Source: Puniceicoccaceae bacterium 5H (lineage in GTDB: Bacteria; Verrucomicrobiota; Verrucomicrobiia; Opitutales; Oceanipulchritudinaceae). From it: a DNA stretch of 64,000 nt. The DNA is taken from positions 1 to 64,000 of the forward strand of contig WOUP01000003.1 of the NCBI GenBank assembly GCA_009772895.1, read 5' to 3'. This document shows positions 19,274-27,399 of this stretch, in pieces. Every line of letters begins with the position of its first letter. Within the stretch, counting starts at the first letter, position 1. The notes under the pieces were generated by a model. That model was not told where the DNA came from. It searched no databases and worked only from the letters and a program-made list of their open reading frames with translations. The position numbers and the translations under genes are program-made.

Positions 19274-22081
19274 TTATTCTGTGATCTCGAAACGATAGAA
19301 ACTGCTGTCGGCTGGCGCGGGCAGGGTGGCCTCCACCGGGTCTCCCAGATCGTTCCACTGCTCCAGGTCGCCGCTTTCCTGCAATTGCAGCTTCAGCTCG
19401 AGTGCGCCTTCCTTCGGCTGCACCACGATGCTGTCGGCGTTGAGGTAGTGGATGTCGTCGACCGTGTAGAGGCCGAGCTGGTTCGGATGGCCCAGGATGG
19501 TGGCGATCAGCTCCGCGTCGCTCGTGGCGGGGTCCAGGCCGTGTTCGACCTCGAAGGCGTCGTCCAGCCCGTCACCGTCTGAGTCGAGGCGCATCGGGTT
19601 GGAGCCCAGCTCGACGAATTCGCGGTAGTTGTTCAGACCGTCCATGTCGCTGTCCAACGCCTCGTCATAATAGTCCGCGGTGCCGTTTTCGTTGGCGTCC
19701 TCCGGGTGGATGTCGAGGTCGAAGGTGAACTCCTGGTCCTGCGCGGTCAGGTAGCTGTCGTAGATGGGGGAGTAGCTCTTCACGTCTACGGAGCTGTCCG
19801 GGTTGATCGTGAGCAGGCGCAGGTAGCCCTCACCGCCGAGGCTGCGCATCTGGTAGTTCACGAGCATTTGCGCGACATCCTGGCCGGCGTCGTTGGCGTC
19901 GATGCGGAAGCCCGCGCCGTCTCCCAGCACGTGACCGTTGACCGTGAGCACGAAGTTGTGGGTTTTCACGAGCTTTTGCCACAGCTCCTCGCCGTCGTTC
20001 ACGCCACCCTCGGTGTTGTAGACGTGCGGGTTGTAGTCCTGCGGGTGCTCGGTGTCGGAGATGTCGTAACGCAAGTCGTTGTTGTTCATGTAGGCGTGCG
20101 TCACGAGGATCGCCTTGCGGTTGGGGTATTGCGCGAGGATGGAGTTGGCCCACTCGATCGTGCTGTCGCGCGGCCCCCACTCGAGCGCGATGACGATCCA
20201 GTCGATGCCGCCGGCGGTGAACAGGTGGTAGGTGTTGTCCATTTCACCCGCGTTCATCGCACCGCCGAAGGTCGGCCAGGCCTCGTAAAACTCCGTGTGG
20301 AAATAGTCGTTGAGGAAGGTCTCACGCGTCTTGGCGTTGCCGCCGGGGCCGTAGTCGTGGTTGCCCGGCACGAGCGCGTAGGGCAGCTTGCCGTCGAGGA
20401 TCGACAGCGATTCGCGCGCGTTTTGCCACTCGGGGATCGAGTTGACGTTTACAATGTCGCCCAGGTGCAGCACGTAGCGGATGTTGTAGCGCTGGCGGTT
20501 GGCGACGATCCACGACGTCTGCGCCGAGAACACGCCCGGGTAGTTCTGCGAGTAAATTTGCGTGTCGGGCAGGATGGCGATGGTCCAGGCGCCTTCTTCG
20601 ATCTCCGACTCTCCCGGCTGGGGCGTGATTTCGAGGGCCGGCACATCGAGGTCGGTCACGAGCTTGGCGTAATCGTAGAGGTTGTCGAAGAACACGTTGT
20701 TGAAGGCCGCGAGAGACTCGGTGGACTCGTCCGCGCCGCTGCTGGCGTTGAGGATCTTGTCGTTGCCCATTGCGGCGAGGAAGAAGCGGCCCTGGCCGTA
20801 AGCCCCCTCCATCAGGATGGGGTTGCGCGCGCGCTCGTCGCCCGAGAGCAGCACCTGAAAGCCGAAGAACTGCACAAAGGCCTCCCAACCGGTATCCGTC
20901 TGGTGCGGATGACTCTCGCTTTCGTCCATCAGCCAGGAAACCGCCGTGCCGTCGTTGATCGTGGGCACGCCGGCGAGCAGCGGGTGGTTGGGCGTGAGGA
21001 TGCGCACGCTGTCAAAGTCCGTATCGCTGCGGGCGGCGTCTTGCGTCGAGGGCAGGAAGGGCGGTTCGACTTCTATGGCATCGTTTTGCGTAAACTGGAT
21101 CAGCAGGCCGCGCCGGTCGACGTAGTCGTCGAGCTGGTCGCCGTATTGGGCCATGTATGCCGCGTATTCCGGCGCTTCGGAGACGAAGGAGCCGAGGGCG
21201 ATCAGGTCCACGTCCGTATCGCGTTCGCCGGCAAAAGGCGGTTCGTCCAGCGGCAGCGGTTCGACGTGGAAACCCGCGCGGCGCAGCAGCTCGCCCAAGC
21301 CTACGCGGCCGGTGTAGCCGTCGGCGGCTTCCCACACATAGGCGCGCAAGCCGTCGGGGTTGGCATCGCTGGGCTCGGCTGACGGGTTGGGCGTGCTGCC
21401 GATGCTGGAGGGGTCGGGCTGTTCGGGTTCGACGGGGTCGGGTGTCAACGGATCGCCCGGAGCGCGGGAGGCGAGATCGAGCACGCCGATGGCCCCGTAG
21501 CTGTCGGAGCTGTCCGCCGCCGTCATCGTCACGGTAATTTCTCCCGAGGCGTCGGGCACCATGCCGTTGACGCGTGCGACGCTGCTTTCGTTGCCGACCA
21601 GGCTGAGGGTGGCCGTTTCGCTGGTTGCGCCGCTCACCGCGTAGTCCGTATCGAAGACCTGGGGCGCGGTGCGGTTGGTCGAGGCGAAAAACTGGAGATC
21701 GTAGACCGTGTCGCCGCTCGGATCGAGGCCGCCGATGACAAAGGCACCGCTGGTGTCGGCCGAGCCCTTGGTCACATACCAGAAGTCGCCCGTGGCGGAG
21801 CCGGTGTAAATCGTTTCGGAGCCCAGCGTGTTGGTGCTGGCGGAGGGGAAGGCATCCGTAAAGGTGACGGTAAGGCCGGCGGCGTCGTTACCATCGATAT
21901 CGACAAAGCCGGAGACGCTCGTGGCACTACGATCGGAAAAGTTGTTCCAGTAGGTGCCGAAGAGGTCGGGACGGGCGCTCTCTTCGTTCGACAGGCCGAA
22001 GTCGAAGACGTAGCGCGCCCCGCATAACGTGCTGCCGATACAGGCGAGCAGGCTGAGAGAGAAGAGGCAGTTTCGGGTCAT
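19274..22081 (-). CDS. Large secreted metallophosphoesterase with calcium-binding repeats
   Basis: The 935-residue exported protein starts MTRNCLFSLSLLACIGSTLC, preceded by AGGGTG 2-7 bases before the ATG. Residues about 25-210 form a beta domain ending in a Pro/Asp-rich linker, and residues about 240-490 look like a ThuA/glutamine-amidotransferase-like fold (RAYVWEAADGYTGR, then GQGRFFLAAMGN). A calcineurin-like phosphoesterase follows (AILPDTQIYSQ, LHLGDIVN, VPGNHDYG, THAYMNN, NGHVLGDG). The C-terminus has DxDxDG calcium-binding repeats (DSDMDGLNN, DSDGDGLDD) and a terminal beta segment with ESGDLEQWNDLG. The domain set suggests an outer-surface or periplasmic phosphatase or phosphodiesterase; the substrate is unknown. 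Confidence 0.88.
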   Translation of the reverse strand: MTRNCLFSLSLLACIGSTLCGARYVFDFGLSNEESARPDLFGTYWNNFSDRSATSVSGFVDIDGNDAAGLTVTFTDAFPSASTNTLGSETIYTGSATGDFWYVTKGSADTSGAFVIGGLDPSGDTVYDLQFFASTNRTAPQVFDTDYAVSGATSETATLSLVGNESSVARVNGMVPDASGEITVTMTAADSSDSYGAIGVLDLASRAPGDPLTPDPVEPEQPDPSSIGSTPNPSAEPSDANPDGLRAYVWEAADGYTGRVGLGELLRRAGFHVEPLPLDEPPFAGERDTDVDLIALGSFVSEAPEYAAYMAQYGDQLDDYVDRRGLLIQFTQNDAIEVEPPFLPSTQDAARSDTDFDSVRILTPNHPLLAGVPTINDGTAVSWLMDESESHPHQTDTGWEAFVQFFGFQVLLSGDERARNPILMEGAYGQGRFFLAAMGNDKILNASSGADESTESLAAFNNVFFDNLYDYAKLVTDLDVPALEITPQPGESEIEEGAWTIAILPDTQIYSQNYPGVFSAQTSWIVANRQRYNIRYVLHLGDIVNVNSIPEWQNARESLSILDGKLPYALVPGNHDYGPGGNAKTRETFLNDYFHTEFYEAWPTFGGAMNAGEMDNTYHLFTAGGIDWIVIALEWGPRDSTIEWANSILAQYPNRKAILVTHAYMNNNDLRYDISDTEHPQDYNPHVYNTEGGVNDGEELWQKLVKTHNFVLTVNGHVLGDGAGFRIDANDAGQDVAQMLVNYQMRSLGGEGYLRLLTINPDSSVDVKSYSPIYDSYLTAQDQEFTFDLDIHPEDANENGTADYYDEALDSDMDGLNNYREFVELGSNPMRLDSDGDGLDDAFEVEHGLDPATSDAELIATILGHPNQLGLYTVDDIHYLNADSIVVQPKEGALELKLQLQESGDLEQWNDLGDPVEATLPAPADSSFYRFEITE

Positions 22082-22311
22082 TCACCCTGAGCCATTTCGG
22101 GAACTGACGCCGCTGTCAAAAGCTCTACTGTTACGTTTACAGGCGCAATTGTAGCATATGGCGGTCGCGTTAAATTTAGGCGCCAACCTGGCGGCGAAGT
22201 AGTCTAATACGCACTGCCTGGACCGCTTCTAACTGGGCGTGTAGTGGTAAAATGCCGACATATGCCCATTGCTGGCTGGTCAACGACGGGCGAAGGCATC
22301 ATGATGCGTTC

Positions 22312-23142
22312 ATGCAGCATTTGGATTTGCGTCGCCGTTTCTGGCTCTGGGTTGGTCTGCTGTGGCTGGTGTTGTGCATCACCGGCTGTCGTGATAAGAA
22401 CGAAGAAGCGGCGGCGCAACCTCCAGAGCTTGTCGTGTATGCCGCAGCCAGCCTCACGGACGTGCTACAGGAAGCGGCCGAAGCCTTTGAGCGCGATCGC
22501 CCGGCGGAAGTGGTCTACAATTTTGCCGGCTCCGGTTCGCTGGCGCGCCAGATCATGGCCGCACCGCAAGGCGACGTCTTCATCAGCGCCAATCTCGACT
22601 GGATGAACAAGGTGCAGGAAGACGGCAAGCTGCAGGTCGAGACCCGCCGCGTGTTGCTCTCCAACCAGTTGGTCGTGATCGCGCACCCCTCCTCGGATTA
22701 CCGGATGGGCGCGTCGTCCGACCTCTGCGGGCTCGGCATGCGCTATCTGGCGGTGGGCGATCCGGCTTACGTCCCGGCCGGCCGCTATGCCCAGCAATGG
22801 CTGCAAGGTGTGACCTGCGATGCCCAACCGGCCTGGCAGGCGCTGCAGGACCGCCTTTCGCCCGCGCCCGACGTGCGTGCCGCGCTGGGCCAGGTCGAGG
22901 CCTCCCGCGACGTCGTCGGCATCGTTTACCAGACGGATGCCCAGGCCGCCGGCGACCGCGTGCGCGTCATCTACCCCGTGCCGGCCGAGGAAGCCCCGCC
23001 GATCCGCTACTCCGCCGCCGTGCTGAAGTCGACCGAGCAGCCTGAGTTGGCGCTCGAGTTCCTCGACTTCCTGCGCTCGAAAGCCGGGCAGCAGATCTTT
23101 GAGCGCTACGGCTTTACCCCCCGAGCCGGCTCCGCCCAATAG
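22312..23142 (+). CDS. modA: Molybdate ABC transporter substrate-binding lipoprotein
   Basis: A ModA-type periplasmic binding protein of 276 residues. After a hydrophobic leader the lipobox LCITGC marks a lipoprotein. The mature part begins LVVYAAASLTDVLQEAAEAF and has NFAGSGSLARQI, GDVFISAN, FERDRP and the closing FLRSKAGQQIFERYGF block typical of ModA. The start is uncertain: ATG 22312 gives a plausible leader, but its ribosome binding site is weak, and an earlier in-frame ATG at 22252 adds 20 atypical residues. No modB or modC follows, so the permease and ATPase must be elsewhere or the protein binds another oxyanion. Confidence 0.87.
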   Translation: MQHLDLRRRFWLWVGLLWLVLCITGCRDKNEEAAAQPPELVVYAAASLTDVLQEAAEAFERDRPAEVVYNFAGSGSLARQIMAAPQGDVFISANLDWMNKVQEDGKLQVETRRVLLSNQLVVIAHPSSDYRMGASSDLCGLGMRYLAVGDPAYVPAGRYAQQWLQGVTCDAQPAWQALQDRLSPAPDVRAALGQVEASRDVVGIVYQTDAQAAGDRVRVIYPVPAEEAPPIRYSAAVLKSTEQPELALEFLDFLRSKAGQQIFERYGFTPRAGSAQ

Positions 23143-23145
23143 GGG

Positions 23146-23913
23146 CTAGATGGACCAGGGCGCCGGCACGATCTTGTAGCCCTCCATCGTCTTGCGCAGG
23201 TAGAAGTCGCCGACCTTGAAATACTCGATGTCTTCATACCATACGCTCTCCGCGCCATCGGGCAGGGTAGGCGTGAGGGCACCCATCGGCGTCGCGTTCC
23301 AGATCAGGCCGTCCTGCGTCTTGCGGAAGAATTCCCCGTCGCGGTAGAGAAACTCGTAGTCGTCGATCCAGAACGATTGGTAGTCGCTCGTGCTCGTGGT
23401 GTTGATGGTGGTGTCTTGCGGCACGGTCACCGTCACCACCCGCGGCTGCTCGACCACCACGTAACCCGCCGTGATGGGCCGATAAAAGACATTGCCGTAG
23501 CGATAGTAGCCGACGTCACCGTAAATGACGTGCGTGCATCCCGGCGGCAAGTGCGGCACCACGGCGCCAATGGGCGCCCGCACCACGGTATAGCCGTAAG
23601 GCCCGTAACGATAGAACACGCCCCGGTGCTCATAGTAGCGGTTGTTGCCCACCACCACCGTGATGAAACCGTCCGGCAAGCCCAGGCTCAGGCTGACGCT
23701 GGGCGCGGGCCGCACATAGCGCACCTGTGGCACGGGATGGTAGTGGTCGTAGTGGCGGTCGTGATGGTCCCAGCGATCATCGTGATGCCCGTGATCGTCA
23801 TGGTGGCCGTGGTTATCATGATGATCGTCATGGTCCGGCCCCCGCCCGAAGGCCGGCGCTGAAAGCAGGCTGAGGGACACCAGACACAAGGCGGCTTTGG
23901 AGATCGTTTTCAT
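23146..23913 (-). CDS. Secreted His-rich protein, DUF6515-like
   Basis: The 255-residue product starts MKTISKAALCLVSLSLLSAPAFG (signal peptide). A His/Asp-rich segment follows (about residues 25-60, repeats of HDDHGHH type) that could bind metal ions. Two repeated blocks rich in Tyr and Gly come next (YYEHRGVFYRYGPYGYTVV and YYRYGNVFYRPITAGYVVV), then two more divergent ones (FLYRDGEFF and YFKVGDFY). Each block has the form x-G-x-Y-Y-x3-G-x-F-Y. It is probably an exported structural or metal-binding protein. The start at 23913 is chosen because the signal peptide begins there. Confidence 0.75.
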   Translation of the reverse strand: MKTISKAALCLVSLSLLSAPAFGRGPDHDDHHDNHGHHDDHGHHDDRWDHHDRHYDHYHPVPQVRYVRPAPSVSLSLGLPDGFITVVVGNNRYYEHRGVFYRYGPYGYTVVRAPIGAVVPHLPPGCTHVIYGDVGYYRYGNVFYRPITAGYVVVEQPRVVTVTVPQDTTINTTSTSDYQSFWIDDYEFLYRDGEFFRKTQDGLIWNATPMGALTPTLPDGAESVWYEDIEYFKVGDFYLRKTMEGYKIVPAPWSI

Positions 23914-24171
23914 GATGATGACAGGTGTGAGTGAAGGTGTGGAGCAGTCTTCCCGAGCCTCTTGGCTCCCGCTGCTCCCGATATGCCTACAAACCGCTTC
24001 CACCCGCGATAGTTGCTCCCACAGGACCAACGGCACCCTCACCGGATGGACGGTAGGGGGCATTCGCGACGCTGGTGGTTGTTGTATGCTGCCTTTGTCA
24101 GCCCGTCTTGCGGCGGCGTGCTAGCCCATGCCATAACAGGTGAGATGGCCGATGATAGACCGCCCAGCGCG

Positions 24172-24279
24172 ATGACCTCAGTGGCGGGAACGGCAGGTTA
24201 TGACCGTGACGTCGCACGTTTCGTCGCTGCGAGCCAGTCCCTGGACTTCGCGGTCACGATCCGTGATGTTCTGGCTTAA
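24172..24279 (+). pseudogene. Remnant of a SAM-dependent methyltransferase N-terminus
   Basis: A 35-codon frame reads MTSVAGTAGYDRDVARFVAASQSLDFAVTIRD and then VLA, stop. The YDxDVxRFxAASQxLDF pattern is what I recall from the first 30 residues of a common class I methyltransferase family, where it precedes the DVGAGxG SAM-binding loop. Here the gene stops before that loop and the following DNA belongs to the toxin gene on the other strand. It looks like the left end of a gene cut off when the toxin-antitoxin module arrived. Confidence 0.45.
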
Positions 24280-24289
24280 AGAGGCAACT

Positions 24290-24700
24290 CTAGGCGAAGG
24301 GGTTTACAATCCTGAGATCTCCAAACCTTCGTCCGCTCTGGAGATCTTCTGAATACAGCCTGGAAGCTCCTGATTCGATGGCTGCGGCGACGATCAAGGC
24401 ATCGTAAAAGCGATATGGTGCTTGTTGGTGTATTCCAAGCGCCTGCCGATAAAGGGCGGGTGTCGGCATGACCTCGTTGTGAGGCCAAAGCAGATGCTCA
24501 AGTATATCCTCCAGGAAGTCGATATCCAGCGGTTCCTTGAATCGATGAAGGGCTACGGAAGAGAATTCCTGAACGATCTGCCAACTGATGCACCAATCCT
24601 TCGACCGAAGCATTTGTCGCGCTTGTTCACGCTTTTCTGGGGCCGTCTGGTCGAACGCATAGACCAGCACGTTCGTGTCGAGGAAGAGGTCAGCGCTCAT
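24290..24700 (-). CDS. PIN-domain toxin (VapC-type ribonuclease)
   Basis: The 136-residue protein starts MSADLFLDTNVLVYAFD, the first Asp of the PIN active site. It continues with the Glu in IVQEFSSVAL and the Asp pair in FYDALIVAAAIESGASRLYSEDL, so the acidic residues needed for Mg-dependent RNA cleavage are present. It overlaps the antitoxin gene by 11 bases, the usual layout of a two-gene toxin-antitoxin operon with the antitoxin first. The cellular target cannot be read from sequence, though VapC toxins usually cut tRNA or rRNA. Confidence 0.88.
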   Translation of the reverse strand: MSADLFLDTNVLVYAFDQTAPEKREQARQMLRSKDWCISWQIVQEFSSVALHRFKEPLDIDFLEDILEHLLWPHNEVMPTPALYRQALGIHQQAPYRFYDALIVAAAIESGASRLYSEDLQSGRRFGDLRIVNPFA

Positions 24701-24908
24701 TCATCTCTTCACGGGTGAAATGGCCGCCGGCGTTGTAGGCGTTCATGCGGGCAAAGATCTCCTCTACCTTGTCCCTGCGCTTCTCCCGCTGAGCCATATC
24801 TGCCAACCAATCACGAAACAACGCGTTCAGCGTCGTATGCCGGGCACGGGCTTCAGCTCGAGCCTGCTCGATCAGCGTCTCGTCCGCGCTGAAGGTGATG
24901 TTTTTCAT
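24690..24908 (-). CDS. Ribbon-helix-helix antitoxin for the PIN toxin
   Basis: The 72-residue protein starts MKNITFSADETLIEQARAEARARHTTLNALFRDWL, a typical ribbon-helix-helix DNA-binding fold with the short beta strand (KNITFSA) and two helices. It ends in a charged tail (KVEEIFARMN..HFTREEMNER) likely to wrap the toxin. The start at 24908 is chosen because residues encoded upstream are unrelated to the fold and overlap the operator dyads. It is expected to repress its own promoter, alone or with the toxin. Confidence 0.8.
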   Translation of the reverse strand: MKNITFSADETLIEQARAEARARHTTLNALFRDWLADMAQREKRRDKVEEIFARMNAYNAGGHFTREEMNER

Positions 24909-24940
24909 AACACGTATACCGTGCACACGAATCTCGTGTA
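24909..24940. promoter_or_regulatory. Candidate operator dyads of the toxin-antitoxin operon
   Basis: Directly upstream of the antitoxin start lies a perfect inverted repeat ACACGA-ATC-TCGTGT (24925-24939). Next to it is a near-palindrome CACGTATACCGTG (24911-24923) with a perfect GTATAC core. Tandem dyads at this position fit binding by a ribbon-helix-helix antitoxin. Confidence 0.5.
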
Positions 24941-24957
24941 GGTCAAGCCGCGCCCGC

Positions 24958-25323
24958 CTATTTCCCGAAGAAGCTGGCCCACTGGTCTTCCTTGAAACCG
25001 ACGATGCCGCGGCCATCACGGGTCAGGAGGAAGGGGCGCTTGACCAGGTTGCCGTTGGTCTGCTGGATCGCGAAGGCCTCGGCGGGCGTCAACGTGTTCA
25101 GGCGGTCCTTGAGGCCCGCCTCGCGATAGTCGGCGCTGCTGGTGTTGAAGAGGCGGCGGATCTCGCCGTCGTAGACATCGAGCATCTGCTGCAGTTCGGC
25201 CTCGCTGGGCGGCGTCTCGCGGATCGGCCGCTCCTCGAAGTCGATGCCTTGGGCGCGCAGCCACTTGGTGGCATTGCGGCAGGTGGAACACTTTGCGTAC
25301 GTATAAACGACAACGTCTGCCAT
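24958..25323 (-). CDS. ArsC/Spx-family thioredoxin-fold protein
   Basis: The 121-residue protein begins MADVVVYTYAKCSTCRNATKWL, with the ArsC-type redox Cys12 and a second Cys15 (CxxC as in Spx/YffB-type members). It continues with RPIRETPPSEAEL and ends with KRPFLLTRDGRGIVGF, the conserved KRPxL..G..VGF block. It may be a thiol reductase rather than a true arsenate reductase, because no ars genes are adjacent. The start at 25323 removes 12 atypical residues from the longer frame. It lies 58 bases downstream of a thioredoxin-like gene on the same strand. Confidence 0.87.
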   Translation of the reverse strand: MADVVVYTYAKCSTCRNATKWLRAQGIDFEERPIRETPPSEAELQQMLDVYDGEIRRLFNTSSADYREAGLKDRLNTLTPAEAFAIQQTNGNLVKRPFLLTRDGRGIVGFKEDQWASFFGK

Positions 25324-25381
25324 GCAGCACGTTGTCGCGGGTCGGCCTGCCGGCGGCAAGCCCGAATGGAAGGGAAGGGGC

Positions 25382-25966
25382 CTAGCCGAAGTAATCGGGC
25401 GCGTTGCCGGGCTTCCACTTGATGTTGCAGCCGGTGGCGGGCTTTTGCTGGTCTTCGGGGATCGCCTTGCCCTCGAGCACGGCGTCGAGCGCCTGGCGCA
25501 GATCGGCCCCCGTCACCTCGGTATCCTTGCCGGGGCGGGCGTCGTCGTATTGCCCGCGGTAGACCAGCTTCTTCTCCCCGTCGAAGAGGTAGATGTCGGG
25601 CGTGCAGGCCGCGCGGAAGGCCTTGGCGACTTCCTGCGTCTCGTCGAGCAGGTAGGGGAAGGGATATCCGAACTCCTGGGCATCGGCCTTCATGCGTTCC
25701 GGAGCGTCGTCCGGGTAGGAGATCGTGTCGTTGCTGTTGATCGCGACGACGGCGATGCCCTTCTTCTGGTATTCTTCCGCCAGCTTGGCCAGGTGCGCTT
25801 TCAGCAGCTTTACGTAGGGGCAGTGGTTGCAGATAAACAGGACCAGCAGGCCCTTGACGTCCTCGAAGTCGGAACGCGCTACCATCTGGTTGTCTGCCAC
25901 ATTGCGCAGGCTGAAGCGCGGGCACTGCGTGCCCAGCGGGAGCATGGTCGAAGGTGTTAACGCCAT
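25382..25966 (-). CDS. Thioredoxin-fold peroxiredoxin-like protein
   Basis: This 194-residue AhpC/TSA-related protein begins MALTPSTMLPLGTQCPRFSL and has the motif FICNHCPYVK, where the first Cys takes the place of the peroxidatic residue in the PRX-like1 group. SNDTISYPDDAPERMK and the cis-Pro region CTPDIYLFD are also typical. It has no signal peptide, so it should act in the cytosol, reducing thiols or peroxides. It is transcribed towards the ArsC-like gene, with which it may form a small redox operon. Confidence 0.88.
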   Translation of the reverse strand: MALTPSTMLPLGTQCPRFSLRNVADNQMVARSDFEDVKGLLVLFICNHCPYVKLLKAHLAKLAEEYQKKGIAVVAINSNDTISYPDDAPERMKADAQEFGYPFPYLLDETQEVAKAFRAACTPDIYLFDGEKKLVYRGQYDDARPGKDTEVTGADLRQALDAVLEGKAIPEDQQKPATGCNIKWKPGNAPDYFG

Positions 25967-26011
25967 GGAGGGTAACTTGTGCAGGAGCGCCTTGAGGTCA
26001 AGGCATTGGGC

Positions 26012-26626
26012 CTACTCGGCCGACTCGGTATCCTGCTTCATGCCCGGCTTGCGGTTGAGGATGCCGGAGTTCTGGAGCTGTTCCTTGGCCTGGTCGAGGT
26101 TGCCCTGCATGATGCGCTGACGGGCGTCCAACAGGCGGCGCTGCAGCTCGGGCGTGAACTGCTGGATGTATTGCTGCCCGATCTGCATGGAGCGCTGCAT
26201 CAGCTCCGGCTGCTTTTCGAGCAGCTTCTGGCCGAGATCGCTGTGGTAAAACTCGATCAGGCCCTGCAGCTCGTCCGAGGTGTAGGCCTTGGCGTAGGCT
26301 TCGGCGATCATCGGCTCGATTTGATCCCAGGACATGACGCCTTCGAACCAGGTGCTGATCTCGTCGGCAATCTGCTGGGCCGCTTCGGGCGAGCCGTTGG
26401 ACTCCTGCGCCGCCTGCACCAGAGACTGGCTCAGGATCTGGCTGTAGCGTTCGACCAGGTCGTCGATCATGCGGCGGCCGTTGGTGACCTCGAGCAGTTG
26501 GTTCGCGAGATCCATTTCTTCCGAGGGGACCTCCGAAGACGGCGTGGCATTGTTGTTCTGGGCCAGGGCAAAGGGCGCGGTGAAGGCCGAGACGCCGGCG
26601 AGGGCGAGCATGTAAAATCGTTTCAT
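26012..26626 (-). CDS. DUF2059-family exported protein
   Basis: The 204-residue product has a signal peptide (MKRFYMLALAGVSAFTAPFALA) and a helical body with SWDQIEPMIAEAYAKAYTSDELQGLIEFY, then LGQKLLEKQPELM, the core of DUF2059. The function of that family is unknown. The C-terminus is a coiled-coil-like Gln/Arg/Asp helix ending QDTESAE. It follows the PEP-CTERM gene by 24 bases on the same strand. Confidence 0.85.
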   Translation of the reverse strand: MKRFYMLALAGVSAFTAPFALAQNNNATPSSEVPSEEMDLANQLLEVTNGRRMIDDLVERYSQILSQSLVQAAQESNGSPEAAQQIADEISTWFEGVMSWDQIEPMIAEAYAKAYTSDELQGLIEFYHSDLGQKLLEKQPELMQRSMQIGQQYIQQFTPELQRRLLDARQRIMQGNLDQAKEQLQNSGILNRKPGMKQDTESAE

Positions 26627-26650
26627 GGCAGCGATGAATTGAGTGAGGTT

Positions 26651-27343
26651 TCAGGTTGTGCTGCGCCGTCTGAGGCGGCGCAGGAAGCCCAAGGTAAGCC
26701 CGGACAGCCCAAATGCAAGGGGCAGGTAGGCGGGCTCGGGCATATGGCTGAAGTTGCCGTCGAGCCGGAGGGCTCCCGCACCGAGGTCTGCAAAGGTGAA
26801 GCTGCCGCTCGAGCGGGTGGCCTCGGGATCGCTCCACAGGTAGAGGCGGACCGCTACGTCGGTCGCGGTTTCGTGGGCGCCGAGCGTCGGTAGCACACTA
26901 CCGCCGAAGTCGAAAACAACGGATCCTTCGGGCGTTGAGAGCGAGACGGGCGGCAGGTAAAAGGCTTCTGCGGCAAAGCCGTCGCGGCTGAGGCCGAGGG
27001 CGACGCGGATGGGCCCGTAGGCGTCGCGCCGGTAGTCGAAGCTGAGCTGGTCGAGCGTTACCTGCTGCCCGGCGGCGACCTGGAAGTCGAAGGCAAAAAA
27101 GTCTCCCATCGACTGCGAGGAGGCCAGATCAGTGCTCGTGTTAAAGCCCGAGCTGCCGAAGCTGCCATACAGGCTGTTGCGGCGCAGGCCGTAGCCGCGC
27201 ATCAAGGTGCTGGCCTCGACCACATCCGGCGTATCCTGCGGACTCAGCTCGTAGGGATCGTCCAATGCGTAGCGCACCACCGGCACCGCCTCCAGAGACG
27301 CGGCGATGCAACAGAGCAGGCAGTAACGATAAACGGATCGCAT
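26651..27343 (-). CDS. PEP-CTERM-like secreted protein
   Basis: The 230-residue protein starts MRSVYRYCLLCCIAASLEA (signal peptide) and has a beta-sandwich body. The C-terminal tail is MPEPAYLPLAFGLSGLTLGF followed by LRRLRRR: a PEP motif, a hydrophobic helix and a basic cluster, the sorting signal recognised by exosortase. No exosortase gene is in the window. The start at 27343 gives a normal signal peptide; longer frames are rejected. Confidence 0.75.
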   Translation of the reverse strand: MRSVYRYCLLCCIAASLEAVPVVRYALDDPYELSPQDTPDVVEASTLMRGYGLRRNSLYGSFGSSGFNTSTDLASSQSMGDFFAFDFQVAAGQQVTLDQLSFDYRRDAYGPIRVALGLSRDGFAAEAFYLPPVSLSTPEGSVVFDFGGSVLPTLGAHETATDVAVRLYLWSDPEATRSSGSFTFADLGAGALRLDGNFSHMPEPAYLPLAFGLSGLTLGFLRRLRRRSTT

Positions 27344-27399
27344 CAGACGAGGCGCATCGTTGCGGCGCCGGGAATACCGTGCAAGCCCCTTTTGAGGGA

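Noticed and set aside
19706-21382. 558-codon plus-strand frame opposite the metallophosphoesterase
   Set aside because: The minus strand carries all phosphoesterase motifs with a signal peptide and terminator; this frame has none.
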